NCBI RefSeq assembly: GCF_030386795.1
Contig: NZ_JANUQM010000020.1
Location: 62,001-126,000 of the forward strand
DNA from: Streptomyces sp. S.PNR 29
GTDB taxonomy: Bacteria; Actinomycetota; Actinomycetes; Streptomycetales; Streptomycetaceae
DNA: 64,000 nt
Reading direction: 5' to 3'
The notes beneath the pieces are model-generated. The model made no database searches. It was given only the letters and a program-made list of their open reading frames with translations, and was not told the DNA's origin. Position 1 is the first letter of the stretch. Every line of letters starts with the position of its first letter. Shown here one piece after another: positions 18,638-27,493 of this stretch. Made by a program: the position numbers and the translations under genes.

Positions 18638-19273
18638 ATGAAGCTCACGAAGAAGTCGCACGCCTGCATCCGCCTGGAGAAGGACGGCCGGACACTCGTC
18701 GTCGACCCGGGAGGATTCAGCGAGGAGGACGCCGCGCTCGGCGCGGACGCCATCCTCGTCACCCACGAGCACCCCGATCACTTCGACGAGTTCCGGCTGC
18801 GCGCCGCGATGGAGAACAACCCGGCCGCGCAGATCTGGACCCTGAGGTCGGTCGCGGAGAAGATCTCATCGGCCTTCCCGGGCCGCGTGCACACCGTCGG
18901 CCACGGCGACACCTTCACCGCCGCCGGCTTCGACGTCCAGGTCCACGGCGAACTGCACGCCGTGATCCACCCGGACATCCCGCGCATCACCAACGTCGGC
19001 TACCTCGTCGACGGCGGCAAGGTCTTCCACCCCGGCGACGCCCTCACCGTCCCCGACCACCCGGTCGAGACGCTGATGCTGCCGGTCATGGCCCCGTGGA
19101 ACAAGATCTCCGAGGTCATCGACTACGTCCGCGAGGTCGGGCCGCAGCGCGCCTACGACATCCACGACGCCCTGCTCACCGACCTCGCCCGCCCGATCTA
19201 CGACCGCCAGATCGGCGCTCTCGGCGGCTCGGAGCACCTGCGGCTGACGCCGGGCGATTCCGCGCAGGTGTGA
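18638..19273 (+). CDS. MBL-fold metallo-hydrolase (UlaG-like)
   Basis: A 211-residue metallo-beta-lactamase-fold protein. The metal motif THEHPDHFD (about 48-56) is intact, followed by a second histidine region (HGELHAVIHPDI) and HPGDAL. It resembles the UlaG/L-ascorbate-6-phosphate lactonase-like group, but the substrate cannot be inferred. ATG 18638 follows AGGCAGGATGG; it is 38 bases after the pcaL stop, so co-transcription is possible. Confidence 0.85.
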   Translation: MKLTKKSHACIRLEKDGRTLVVDPGGFSEEDAALGADAILVTHEHPDHFDEFRLRAAMENNPAAQIWTLRSVAEKISSAFPGRVHTVGHGDTFTAAGFDVQVHGELHAVIHPDIPRITNVGYLVDGGKVFHPGDALTVPDHPVETLMLPVMAPWNKISEVIDYVREVGPQRAYDIHDALLTDLARPIYDRQIGALGGSEHLRLTPGDSAQV

Positions 19274-19324
19274 GGGCACCCCGGGCGGGCCGCGTTGTCA
19301 GACCCGCCCGGTAGGTTGTGACGC

Positions 19325-20104
19325 ATGCGCATCGCGACCTGGAACGTGAACTCGATCACCGCCCGTCTGCCGAGGCTGCTGGCCTGGCTGGAGAGCAGCG
19401 GCACCGACGTGCTGTGCCTGCAGGAGGCCAAGGTCGCCGAGGAGCAGTTCCCGTTCGACGCGCTGCGCGAGAGGGGCTACGAGGCGGCGGTCCACGCGAC
19501 CGGCCGGTGGAACGGCGTGGCGGTGCTCTCCCGCGTCGGCATCGAGGACGTCGTCAAGGGCCTGCCCGGCGACCCCGGTTTCGACGGCGTCGAGGAGCCC
19601 CGAGCCATCTCCGCGACCTGCGGCCCGGTCCGCGTCTGGTCGGTGTACGTGCCGAACGGCCGCGAGGTGGACCACCCCCACTACGCCTACAAGCTCCAGT
19701 GGTTCGAGGCCCTCAGGGCGGCCGTCGCGGGCGACGCCGGCGGCAGCCGCCCGTTCGCCGTGATGGGCGACTACAACGTCGCCCCGACCGACGACGACGT
19801 CTACGACCGCTCCGCCTTCGAGGGCTCCACCCACGTCACCCCCGCCGAGCGCGCCGCCCTCTCCGCCCTGCGCGAGGCCGGCCTGAACGACGTGGTCCCG
19901 CGCCCCCTGAAGTACGAACAGCCCTTCACCTACTGGGACTACCGCCAGCTCTGCTTCCCCAAGAACCGCGGCATGCGCATCGACCTGGTCTACGGCAACC
20001 AGCCGTTCGCCAAGGCGGTCACCGACGCGTACGTGGACCGCGAGGAGCGCAAGGGCAAGGGCGCCTCGGACCACGCGCCGGTCGTGGTGGACCTCGACGT
20101 CTAG
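19325..20104 (+). CDS. xthA: Exodeoxyribonuclease III
   Basis: A 259-residue AP endonuclease/3'-exonuclease of the exonuclease/endonuclease/phosphatase superfamily, acting in base excision repair. Motifs in order: TWNVNSITAR (N7), LCLQEAKV (E35), MGDYNVAP (D and N), DLVYGNQ and a terminal ASDHAPV with the catalytic Asp-His pair. Length is normal for the family. The stop codon TAG at 20102-20104 overlaps the CTAG that flanks the IS remnant downstream, so the insertion lies exactly at the end of this gene without disrupting it. Confidence 0.93.
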   Translation: MRIATWNVNSITARLPRLLAWLESSGTDVLCLQEAKVAEEQFPFDALRERGYEAAVHATGRWNGVAVLSRVGIEDVVKGLPGDPGFDGVEEPRAISATCGPVRVWSVYVPNGREVDHPHYAYKLQWFEALRAAVAGDAGGSRPFAVMGDYNVAPTDDDVYDRSAFEGSTHVTPAERAALSALREAGLNDVVPRPLKYEQPFTYWDYRQLCFPKNRGMRIDLVYGNQPFAKAVTDAYVDREERKGKGASDHAPVVVDLDV

Positions 20105-20347
20105 GTTCTGTCCGAGGCCGGTCTGGAAAGAGCCGACCTCCTCGGGAAGGTCGCGCCAGGGCGAGTTGGTGCGGTACTTCCACGCGATGGCCTCAAGAGT
20201 GCGATGGTGGTCGGCCCATCGCCGTCCGCGGACCGGATCCGCCGGCATCAGCGGCTCGATCCGGTCCCACATCGCATCAGTGATCACTAATCGGACAGAC
20301 ACATCCGATCAACTGACTAACCCATCAAAGAGACAGGCCCTGGTCTA
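20101..20347 (-). mobile_element. Internally deleted IS5-family element with CTAG flanks
   Basis: About 240 bp flanked by CTAG at 20101-20104 and 20344-20347. The minus strand keeps only the first 60 or so codons of an IS5-family transposase (start near 20302: VITDAMWDRIEPLMP, AIAWKYRTNSPWRDLPEE), then the reading frame meets the other element end. The catalytic DDE region is gone. The right-end block ACTAACCCATCAA recurs in the 65-bp element at 35033. It cannot move by itself. Confidence 0.8.
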
Positions 20348-20741
20348 GGCGCGGTACGGCTGGCCCGCGCGGTGGCGGCCGAACTGGAGGCCGGGGGCGT
20401 CATCGGGTTCATCCTGTCCGGGTCCGTGCAGCCGATCCCGGGACTGACGATCTCCAACGGGCTGCGGCCCGGCCTGGCCGGCTTCGCGAAGTCGCTGGCG
20501 GACGAGCTGGGTCCGCGCGGGATCCGGGTGGTGGGGCTGCTGCTGGCCCGGATGGGCGCGGACCGTGTGCGCGAGCTGGACGGCATGTCGGCGAACCCCG
20601 AGGCCACGCGCGCGGCCAACGAGGCGCGGATCCCGCTGCGGCGGTACGGCACCCTGGAGGAGTTCGGGCGCACGGCGGCGTTCCTGCTGTCCCCCGGGCC
20701 GCCTCCTACCTGACTGGGATCATGATGCCGGTGGAGGGGGG
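20348..20741 (+). pseudogene. Truncated and frameshifted SDR oxidoreductase
   Basis: The first codon after the IS remnant is already inside a short-chain dehydrogenase/reductase. The readable part covers a region like GLRPGLAGFAKSLADELGPRG and LRRYGTLEEFGRTAAFLLSP; a shift near 20695 then continues as AASYLTGIMMPVEGG. The N-terminal cofactor-binding half is missing. It looks like loss of the 5' part together with the adjacent IS event, followed by decay. Not expected to give a working enzyme. Confidence 0.8.
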
Positions 20742-20842
20742 ATGCGGCACGGGTTCTGCATCCGTGCCTGCGGGCCGTCCGGCTTCCGGATGATCCGTCC
20801 CGCACGGGTGACTTCGCTGCCGCCGTCGGCGCGCGACGGCCG

Positions 20843-21472
20843 TCAGTCGAGCAGGATCATGCGGAGGTTGGGGACGAGGTGGCGGATGAGATCTTCGTCC
20901 GGCATCGAGGCCAGGGGTCCGCTCTTGAAGACGTACCGGGAGAACGTCACGCCGATGAGGTAGGCGCCCACGGAGGCGACGCGCTCCTCCAGTTTCGGGC
21001 CGGGGATCACGTGCCGGTACATCTCGAGACTGTCTTCCTGCATTGCGGCGAAGAGTCGTTTGGCCGTCTCCTCGTCCGTGGCCACAGCGCGCAGCAGGGC
21101 CACGAAGGGGTCGTTGCCGCCGCTGACGGCCATGCGCCGGACGTAGGACCGGGCGACGCGTGTCGGCAACGTCCTGGGGTCGCCGGCCACTTCCTCCATC
21201 AGTGTGCGGGGGCTGGGCACTGCGGCGAGGAACAGCTGCTCCTTGGATCCGAAGTGCCGTATGACCAGGCCGTGCGTCACTCCCGCCCGGCGTGCGACCT
21301 CGCGGATGGTCGTCTTGCCGAAGCCCAGCTCGGCGAAGGCGGCACGCGCGGCCTCGACGATGGCGGCCCGGCGCTCTTCGGGTGCGCGCCTGCGCCTGGC
21401 CGGGGTTGCGGCGTCGTGATCGCTCGCGGCGGTGTCCGTCGGCGGTGACTCGTCCATTGCGCAAGTGTACAT
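20843..21472 (-). CDS. TetR family transcriptional regulator
   Basis: A 209-residue repressor-type protein. The N-terminal helix-turn-helix is typical (KTTIREVARRAGVTHGLVIRHF, about 53-74), and the remainder is an alpha-helical ligand domain. ATG 21472 and ATG 21457 are both possible starts; neither has a clear ribosome site, so a leaderless message is possible. It is divergent from the isochorismatase-fold gene at 21709, a common regulator-target arrangement. Confidence 0.88.
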   Translation of the reverse strand: MYTCAMDESPPTDTAASDHDAATPARRRRAPEERRAAIVEAARAAFAELGFGKTTIREVARRAGVTHGLVIRHFGSKEQLFLAAVPSPRTLMEEVAGDPRTLPTRVARSYVRRMAVSGGNDPFVALLRAVATDEETAKRLFAAMQEDSLEMYRHVIPGPKLEERVASVGAYLIGVTFSRYVFKSGPLASMPDEDLIRHLVPNLRMILLD

Positions 21473-21708
21473 GTGGTCATCAAGTTATTCACCAAGTGGT
21501 CAGCAGGTGCGGCGCAATTTAGCTCATAAGCGGCGTCGTTCCTCACAAACCCGGCCATTTCTCAAGGGCTATAAGTGACCATCTGGACACTATCTGGTGG
21601 GGTCTGTACGGTCGGCGATGACCGAGCGGACACCAGCGAGCAGCGGCCCCTTGTGCCGCTGCGCGATCCCTTCGTCACCGTCCGCCTCCCTCGACGAGAG
21701 GTCCTCTC
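21473..21708. promoter_or_regulatory. Divergent promoter region with TGGTCA repeats
   Basis: TGGTCA occurs at 21474-21479 and 21497-21502 as part of a direct repeat (GTGGTCA, 23 bp apart) next to the TetR start. The inverted form TGACCA is at 21576-21581. These are candidate TetR operators. No gene was found in the 236 bases. Confidence 0.4.
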
Positions 21709-22353
21709 ATGGCGCCTGAGCCCCTCACCCCTGCCAACACCACCGTCGTCCTCGTCGACTACGCCGTCGGTTTCGCCGGCCTCCTGCGCTCTCACGCCCT
21801 CGCCGAGCACCTCAACAACGTCGTGGGCCTGGCGAAGACGGCGAAGTGGTACGAGAGCGGCCTGGTGGTGACCAACGGTCAGTCCGGCAAGCCGTCCGGC
21901 CCGCTCTACACGGAGCTGCTGGAGGCGCTCGGTGACCAGCCGGTCATCGAGCGCCCGAGCGACTTCAACGCCTTCCTGGACGAGCCATTCGCCCAGGCGG
22001 TCCGGGCGGAGGGCCGGCCAAACCTGGTGATCGGCGGCATCGCCACCGACGGGTGCGTACTGCAGACGGTGCTGGGCGGCCTGCGGGAGGGCTACCGCGT
22101 GCACGTGGCGGTCGACGCCTCCGCCAGCCCCTCACTCGAGGCCCACAACACGGCGATACAGCGCATGATCCAAGCCGGTGCCGTCCCGGTGACCTGGTTC
22201 TCCCTGGCCGCCGAGTTCCAGCTCGACCCCGCGTTCCACGATGCCCCGCACCGCATGCGCCTGATGCAGGAGAACGTGCCCGCCATGGGCATGAGCGCCC
22301 AGTCCTTCGTCAACGCCGTCGAGCTGGGCAGGCGCGCCGCCACGGCTGTGTGA
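21709..22353 (+). CDS. Isochorismatase-family cysteine hydrolase
   Basis: A 214-residue protein of the isochorismatase/nicotinamidase fold. The active-site triad can be placed: D18 (VLVDYAVGF), a central Lys region, and C116 in GGIATDGCVLQT. The family includes isochorismatases, nicotinamidases and amidases; nothing here fixes the substrate. ATG 21709 follows GAGAGGTCCTCTC. The divergent TetR regulator probably controls it. Confidence 0.85.
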   Translation: MAPEPLTPANTTVVLVDYAVGFAGLLRSHALAEHLNNVVGLAKTAKWYESGLVVTNGQSGKPSGPLYTELLEALGDQPVIERPSDFNAFLDEPFAQAVRAEGRPNLVIGGIATDGCVLQTVLGGLREGYRVHVAVDASASPSLEAHNTAIQRMIQAGAVPVTWFSLAAEFQLDPAFHDAPHRMRLMQENVPAMGMSAQSFVNAVELGRRAATAV

Positions 22354-22445
22354 GCCCCCAGGGGCGGGTACAGGCCCGCCCCTCGCCTCGGACCTCATGG
22401 GCATGAGGTGTCCGCGGAAACCATTCGTCCGAAGCATCGGGAGAT

Positions 22446-24460
22446 GTGCTCGTGCAGTTACCCAGTCTGTTGCCCCGCGCGGTGCCGAGAGGCATGGCCG
22501 TCCTGCTGGCCGGAGGACTACGCCGCGGCCGCCGCCGAGGACGTCGTCGTCAGTTACACCGTCGCGGGGCTGGATCCGAAAGTCCTCCGGGAGGAGATCG
22601 CGCGGCAGCAGAAGCCCGGCGATTCGCTGAACGACAGCGCGAAGCGGAACATCGCGGCGTACGACATGGAGATGCCGGGCCAGCGGCTCGAGCAGTTCGA
22701 CTTCGAGTACAACGGCACCATCATCCCCAGATCGACCGGCCTCTCGGTCGTCCTCCCGAAGGACGAGGTGCAGACGTCGTCGAACTGGTGGCGCGGGGCC
22801 GTGGCCACGCTGCTCGGCGTGGCCACGGGAATCGGGTCGGGACGCTGTGGTTCCTCGCCTTCCCCGAGGCCGGACCGGTGGCGACGATGATCTGTGAGGC
22901 GCTGGCCGCCTTCACGACGGGCTTCCTCAGCACGATGCTGGCGGCCGTGTTCAAGGGTGAAGAGATCAACGCGGACGTCTGGGGCGAAGCGGTCGCCAAC
23001 GGCGTCATCTCGGCGGTCGGGGCGGCCGCGTGGGGGCGCTGGATCGCGCCGTGGGCCAAGGTCGGCGGGCTCGCCGATGTGTTCCGGAAGACCGCCGACG
23101 CCGTACGCGCCGCCGGGCGGCAGATCGAGCGCTGGGCGGCTGCCCTCGTCGGGGACGGGATCGACGGTGTCGGCACGGTCATCTACGCGAAACTGCTGGA
23201 GGCGGCGCGCCGACTCGGCTGGTCGACGGCGGCCGGCGACCTGCGCGTCATGCCCCTGGGCGACTCGATCACCTTCGGCCAGGGAGTTCCACGGGGAACG
23301 GCTACCGGTCCCACCTGTGGGACAGCCTGACCGGGGGATCGCGCACCGTGGATTTCGTCGGTACCCAGAGGCGCGGGACGTTCGCCGACCCCGACCACGA
23401 GGGCCACCCCGGTGACACCATCGACGAGATCGCGGACAACGCCTACTGTCCCGTGCGGCACTACCGGCCGAACGTAGTCACCCTGCACGCGGGCACGAAC
23501 GACATGAACGAGGCACTCGACCTCGAAGACGCCCCAGGCCGCCTCGGCTCGCTCATCGACCAGATCCTGCGGAACGCGCCCGACGCGACCGTGCTGGTCG
23601 CCACGCTCGTACCGTCGTACAAGACGGGCCTGCAACCTCGCATCGACGCGTACAACGCCCAGTTGCCGGCGATCGTGGAACGACGGCGGGAACAGGGCGG
23701 GCAGGTACGGCTGGTGGACATGGGCGAGGTCACCGCCGACGACCTCGTCGAGCCCTCACACCCCGGCGACAGCGGCTACGTCAAGATGGCCGATGCCTTC
23801 CACGGGGCTCTCGCCCAGGCCGAGGCCGAAGGCTGGATCGACGACCCGGTGCCCGCGGACAGCACGGCGCCGTGCGACGTCGCGGATAACGAGCCCGTGA
23901 GCGGGGTCGGCCCCGGCTGGCGCTCTCTCGGCGTCATCGCCTCCGGGATGCAGTCCCCCGCGGGCCGCACCGACCTCGTCGAGCTGAACGGCGACAACCG
24001 GGCCTCGGCGGCATCCCGCGCGAAGCCGTCCGCTTCGCCGACATTGACGGCGACGGCCGCGACGATCTGCTGCGGATCGGCGCCAACGGTGCCATCCACG
24101 CGTACGTCAACACCGGTACGGGCTGGGAGGAGCACCTCGACTGGGCTCCCGGCGTCAATGGCGGCTCCCGGCACGACCTGCGCCTCGCCGACGTCAACGG
24201 CGACCGCAAGGCCGACTACCTCATGGTCCAGCCGAGCGGCACGGTCAACGCTTACCTCAACAACTGGGACCGGAGCGACCCCGACGCCCCCGGGCCGCCG
24301 GTTCACCGAGGTACGCAACTTCGTCAACGCCACCCACTACCCCGCCGATAAGTCCACCTTCCGCGACATCGGCAGCGACGGACGGGCGGACTACGTCGTG
24401 ATCTACGACGGCGGCGCGATCCGCTGCTGGCTCAATCGGGGCGGCAACACGGGGCAGTGA
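22446..24460 (+). pseudogene. Frameshifted SGNH hydrolase with FG-GAP/VCBS repeats
   Basis: Homologous coding can be followed through the whole stretch only by switching frame about five times (near 22515, 22840, 23285, 24000 and 24297). Readable parts are an N-terminal Ala-rich region, a stretch with WWRGAVATLLGVATG, an SGNH/GDSL esterase core (MPLGDSITFGQ; VVTLHAGTNDMN), and FG-GAP-type repeats (FADIDGDGRDDLLRIG; LADVNGDRKADYL). A secreted esterase of about 650 residues is the likely ancestor. Several shifts fall in G/C runs, so sequencing error should be excluded before calling it dead. Confidence 0.75.
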
Positions 24461-24480
24461 GGCCGGACCGGGCAGTGCGG

Positions 24481-24522
24481 CCGGATCGCGGGCCGTGGCA
24501 CGATCGGCGGCCCGCGATCCGG
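24481..24522 (+). terminator. Strong hairpin after SGNH pseudogene
   Basis: CCGGATCGCGGGCCG and CGGCCCGCGATCCGG form a perfect 15-bp stem with a 12-base loop, 20 bases after the last stop. No U tract, as is usual in this GC-rich genus. Confidence 0.65.
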
Positions 24523-24704
24523 GGTCCGGACGGGCCCGCGTCCCACGCCGCGGTCGGGGGCAGCTGACCCGTTCCGCCCGGTGTTTCGATGTCCGCACTC
24601 GCACCTCTGAGCTTGTTCTTTATGGTCTGACCTCGAACGATGCCCCGAACATGATCACTCATACAGGGATTCCGGGCACGTGAACACGGCCTCCATCTGA
24701 TCAT

Positions 24705-25190
24705 GTGCTCCGACCAGAGAGGCACTTGACCAGTACGAAGGCCGTGGGGGAAAGCGGGCGCTCCTCGGACCATTTCGTTCCCGGCTGGCCCTACTCGTTC
24801 GTCGCCGCGCTGGAGTCGGGCCGGACCTCGTGGTGTCAGATCCTGGATGTGCTGCGGCTGGGACCGTCCGAGGACATCGCCGAGGTTACCCCTGCCCAGG
24901 TCCGCCGTGTGGTCGAGGACCTCATCGACATGGGTCGTTGGCAGGCGGGTGACCGCGACATCCTGGTCGTCTTCGACGCGGGCTATGACGCTTCGCGCAT
25001 GGCCTATCTGCTGGAAGGACTGTCGGTGGAGGTCCTGGGCGGATGCGCACGGACCGTGTGATGCGCAAGCCGGTCCCGGTGGCGGGCGAGGGACCTCCGC
25101 TCCCCCTGGGAGAGGCCGGCCGAGCCCGGCCGGCTCACCCCCGCCCGGATCCGCCGGGGGTTCAGGAACCTCCGCCCGAACCTGCCTTGC
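24705..25190 (+). pseudogene. Transposase N-terminal fragment, frameshifted
   Basis: The plus strand reads LRPERHLTSTKAVGESG, then PGWPYSFVAALESGRTSW and DILVVFDAGYDASRMAYLL. This looks like a DDE transposase of the kind common in streptomycetes, with the first catalytic Asp in VVFDAGYD. The frame breaks near 25035 (continuing as RTDRVMRKPVPV in the next frame) and coding fades soon after, so the rest of the catalytic domain is gone. It lies inside the 23-bp inverted repeats and may be what is left of their own transposase. Confidence 0.65.
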
Positions 25191-25344
25191 CCGGCGCGTG
25201 CACCCAAACCCAGTCGGCCGGGCCCCGGCAGGCCACTCGGCTCGAAAAACCGGCACCACTCCGCCACCCGCTACGACGTGGGCAAGACCACCAGACGCCC
25301 CGAAAGCTCACCGAACGCGATCAGCTTAGAGACGGAGCACGACG

Positions 25345-25620
25345 TCAAAATGGAACAGCCAGCCCGGCCTCGCGCAATCGAAGCAGTGCCATGCCCATGC
25401 ACTCGGCGACCGAGGCCCCGTCGGCCCTCATCCCACCGTCCAGCGGCCCACCTGAAGCGGCGAATGTCCACGCCGGCTGACCGTCACGCATGCGCTCCGC
25501 GTCGACCCGGATCATGGCACCGACTCCCTGCTCGCCAAGCCACTCCAGAATGGACAGCGTCACGTCCTCGACGCCGCTGTCCAGGTCCACCTTGGGTCGC
25601 TGCCCCATCCCCTCGGTCAT
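25345..25620 (-). CDS. Small protein of unknown function
   Basis: A 91-residue protein starting at ATG 25620, with GAGTAGGG about 9 bases upstream. Residues of note: VDLDSGVEDVTLSILEWLGEQ, AMIRVDAERM and WTFAASGGPLDGG. It reads as a compact alpha/beta protein with an ordinary amino acid mix and no membrane segment. I do not recognise the family. It is the only intact gene inside the 1.09-kb inverted-repeat unit, on the strand opposite the transposase fragment, so it may be a passenger. Immunity-type or regulatory roles are only guesses. Confidence 0.5.
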   Translation of the reverse strand: MTEGMGQRPKVDLDSGVEDVTLSILEWLGEQGVGAMIRVDAERMRDGQPAWTFAASGGPLDGGMRADGASVAECMGMALLRLREAGLAVPF

Positions 25621-25698
25621 GACCACAACCCTACTCAGCATCTGATCGGTCGCGTCCCGCACTCACCAGGCGGCTCAGACCATAAGGAACAAGCTCAG

Positions 25699-25932
25699 AT
25701 GAACGGCGATGAGCAGCTGCTGAACGGACCACACCGCACCTACGCCGAACTGGTGGGCGGGCCCCTGGACGGCCTGCTGGTGGACATCCACGGATGGCGG
25801 ACCGAAGAAGCCGAAGACGGCGTGGCCCTGTCCACCGAACTCGGACGGTGGCCCGGCGGCCGCGCCCTGTACGACCCGCGTCCTGGCGAACCCCGCACAC
25901 CCGGCCCGGGTGTGAGCTGCCGCTTCTACTAG
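25699..25932 (+). CDS. Small protein of the YAELVGGPLDG family
   Basis: A 77-residue protein starting one base after the right inverted repeat of the 1.09-kb unit. The core reads YAELVGGPLDGLLVDIHGW then STELGRWPGGRALYDPRPGEP. The same core appears, frameshifted, at the 3' end of the pseudogene at 30566-31469, including the DNA start GATGAGCAGCTGCTG. This version lacks the zinc-ribbon part found upstream in the relative. Function unknown; the family appears tied to this accessory region. Confidence 0.55.
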   Translation: MNGDEQLLNGPHRTYAELVGGPLDGLLVDIHGWRTEEAEDGVALSTELGRWPGGRALYDPRPGEPRTPGPGVSCRFY

Positions 25933-26827
25933 TGTGGCGACACACCCTGACCGTCGCCCCGACCACGGCAGGCCAGAGCGCCGCTCGCCCCCACAGGCTT
26001 ACCTACGACCGGCCCTCGGTCAGCTGGATGGCGGTGTTCTCGATCCACAGCAGCGCCATTCGACGCCGGCCTGCCCGGCGCGGATGTGGCCGAGGGTGCG
26101 TACTTGTGGCCGCGCCGCGAGCATGAGGGTATGGACGCACGTCTCAAGGTGTCCGACACCGTCGCCGCGGCTGTATTGCAAGGGATAGGTTGGGCCAACC
26201 TTCGGGCTCAACCCGGGCAGCCGGGGACCGATACACGGAATCTTCCAGATCCCAACCGGGCAACAGCCGACCAGCATCTGGGTCCTGGGTCACCTCCAGC
26301 ACAACCATCGCAACGATTGACGGCGTGCAGCCGGGCTACCTAGTACTCCTCAAGTGAGGCACTTGCGTCACCTTGGAGCCCCAACTCGTCGGTTCCTCAC
26401 CTTCTCCGCAGCTGGTCATATCGTGAGGTCACCGCCCTGGAAGGCACGCCAAAAGCTCTGGCCAGCCGCCTGAAGCAGGCCGCCGAGCCGTTCGTCGACG
26501 CTCTGACCGAGTGGTCAAGGCGCAGGCCGACACCACTGGCTTCGTCGTCCTGCGCCGGTGGGCGGAGATCCTGGAGCGGTACTTCCCGCCGGAGTTCCCC
26601 GACCCTGGCCACAGCACCGAATAGACCGACCACGCTGCCACCAACCCCGACCATGACTCCGACCACGGCTGGTCAGGGGAGCATGGCCGGACGCCCGCAG
26701 CGCTACGAGTCGGACTCCTGACGCAAGTCAAGGAAGCAGCGCAGCCGTACACCGGGTGTCTACATCGGCGGTGGCTGGACGATCGACGCTCGCCGGCCCG
26801 GCACCAAGGTCCGCTATTCCCCCATGG
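25933..26827. other. Degenerate stretch with short coding fragments
   Basis: No intact gene. The plus strand shows coding-like pieces such as EVTALEGTPKALASRLKQAA then, in the next frame, VVKAQADTTGFVVLRRWAEI up to a stop near 26623, and YIGGGWTIDARRPGTKVRY near 26760. These read as remains of genes broken by shifts. I cannot assign families with confidence. The base composition is less GC-rich than the chromosome on either side. Confidence 0.4.
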
Positions 26828-26959
26828 ACTCGATGACGGACGGTGGAGTCTTTTGGCGAGGGCTCGCTGGCTGCCGTGGATGGCGAGCAGCCGTTGCAAC
26901 GCGCTGGCCTCGTCGAGCTCTTCGAGGTCCTGGCGGTGGATGTTCGGACGAGCGCAGAT
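26828..26959 (-). pseudogene. ParB-like fragment
   Basis: The minus strand reads NIHRQDLEELDEASALQRLL and then HGSQRALAKRLHR, which is the characteristic stretch before and in the helix-turn-helix of ParB/RepB/Spo0J-type proteins from actinobacterial plasmids. Only about 44 codons remain, joined to unrelated DNA on both sides. It points to a plasmid or integrative-element origin for this part of the window. Confidence 0.5.
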
Positions 26960-27120
26960 TCGAGCAGTTCCTCCGGGGCTGCCGCTGTTGTTCATCGGGG
27001 CCGACAACTGCACCGAGGACGCCGCGAAGATGGCGGCGAAGTTCGACAAGTACATGCGCCACTTCCACCGCAAGGTGAAGGACACCGACGGCCAGGACAA
27101 GCCGATGTGGCGCACCGCTG
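26955..27120 (+). pseudogene. Replication-relaxation-like protein fragment
   Basis: The plus strand reads GLPLLFIGADNCTEDAAKMA, then KFDKYMRHFHRKVKDTDG and PMWRT. This matches my memory of the central part of replication-relaxation family proteins found on streptomycete plasmids and integrative elements. Both ends are cut off. The fragment touches the ParB-like piece on the other strand. Confidence 0.4.
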
Positions 27121-27239
27121 GTCCGCGCCTGATCGACAGCCTCGGTGGGCAGCCCCGTCGCGGGCCAGAAGCACGGCTTGTGGCGTGCCGGCCGACCGGC
27201 CGCAGATCGTCTTCCGTTGAAGGCGTGGGTGGCGGTGCT

Positions 27240-27493
27240 CATCGGGCGGGCTCCTGCCGAGGATGCGCCGAGGACGTAGACGAACAGCAGCAGGAATACC
27301 ACCGGGACCCCGGCGGCGGTGAGGGTGAGCGTCGGGTAGCGCAGCATGTGCCGCAACTGGCGACGCTGTGGACCTGGAGTTCGTCTACGGTGAGCGAGGC
27401 GCGGTCGAGCCAGTCATGGAGTGCACGCAGCGACCGGACGTCGCCCCGGCTGGCGACCTGCAGAGTGAGTGCCTCATCGCTGCGGGACACCAC
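27240..27493 (-). pseudogene. DrrAB-type ABC transporter remnant (ATPase tail fused to permease head)
   Basis: The minus strand first reads the end of a drug-type ABC ATPase (LTLQVASRGDVRSLRALHDW, ASLTVDELQVHS), then after a frame change the start of an ABC-2 permease (RRQLRHMLRYPTLTL, VPVVFLLLFVYVLGASS). Everything before and after is missing, and the junction lacks the usual ATPase terminus. It is a relic of an export operon with about 80 codons left. Confidence 0.6.

Larger units (their letters stand above)
24608..25697. mobile_element. 1.09-kb unit bounded by 23-bp inverted repeats
   Basis: The left end TGAGCTTGTTCTTTATGGTC (first 20 bases of 24608-24630) is repeated in reverse at 25675-25697 with a single mismatch over 23 bp. 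Inside are the N-terminal part of a transposase on the plus strand and an intact-looking 91-codon gene on the minus strand. The right repeat ends one base before the start codon of another small gene (25699). This fits a decayed transposon or a non-autonomous derivative carrying a passenger. No convincing target duplication was seen. Confidence 0.6.

Noticed and set aside
26020..26277. Minus-strand reading ending in ALLWIENTAIQLTEGRS
   Set aside because: Looks like a possible protein tail, but no start, domain or ribosome site could be found in any frame.
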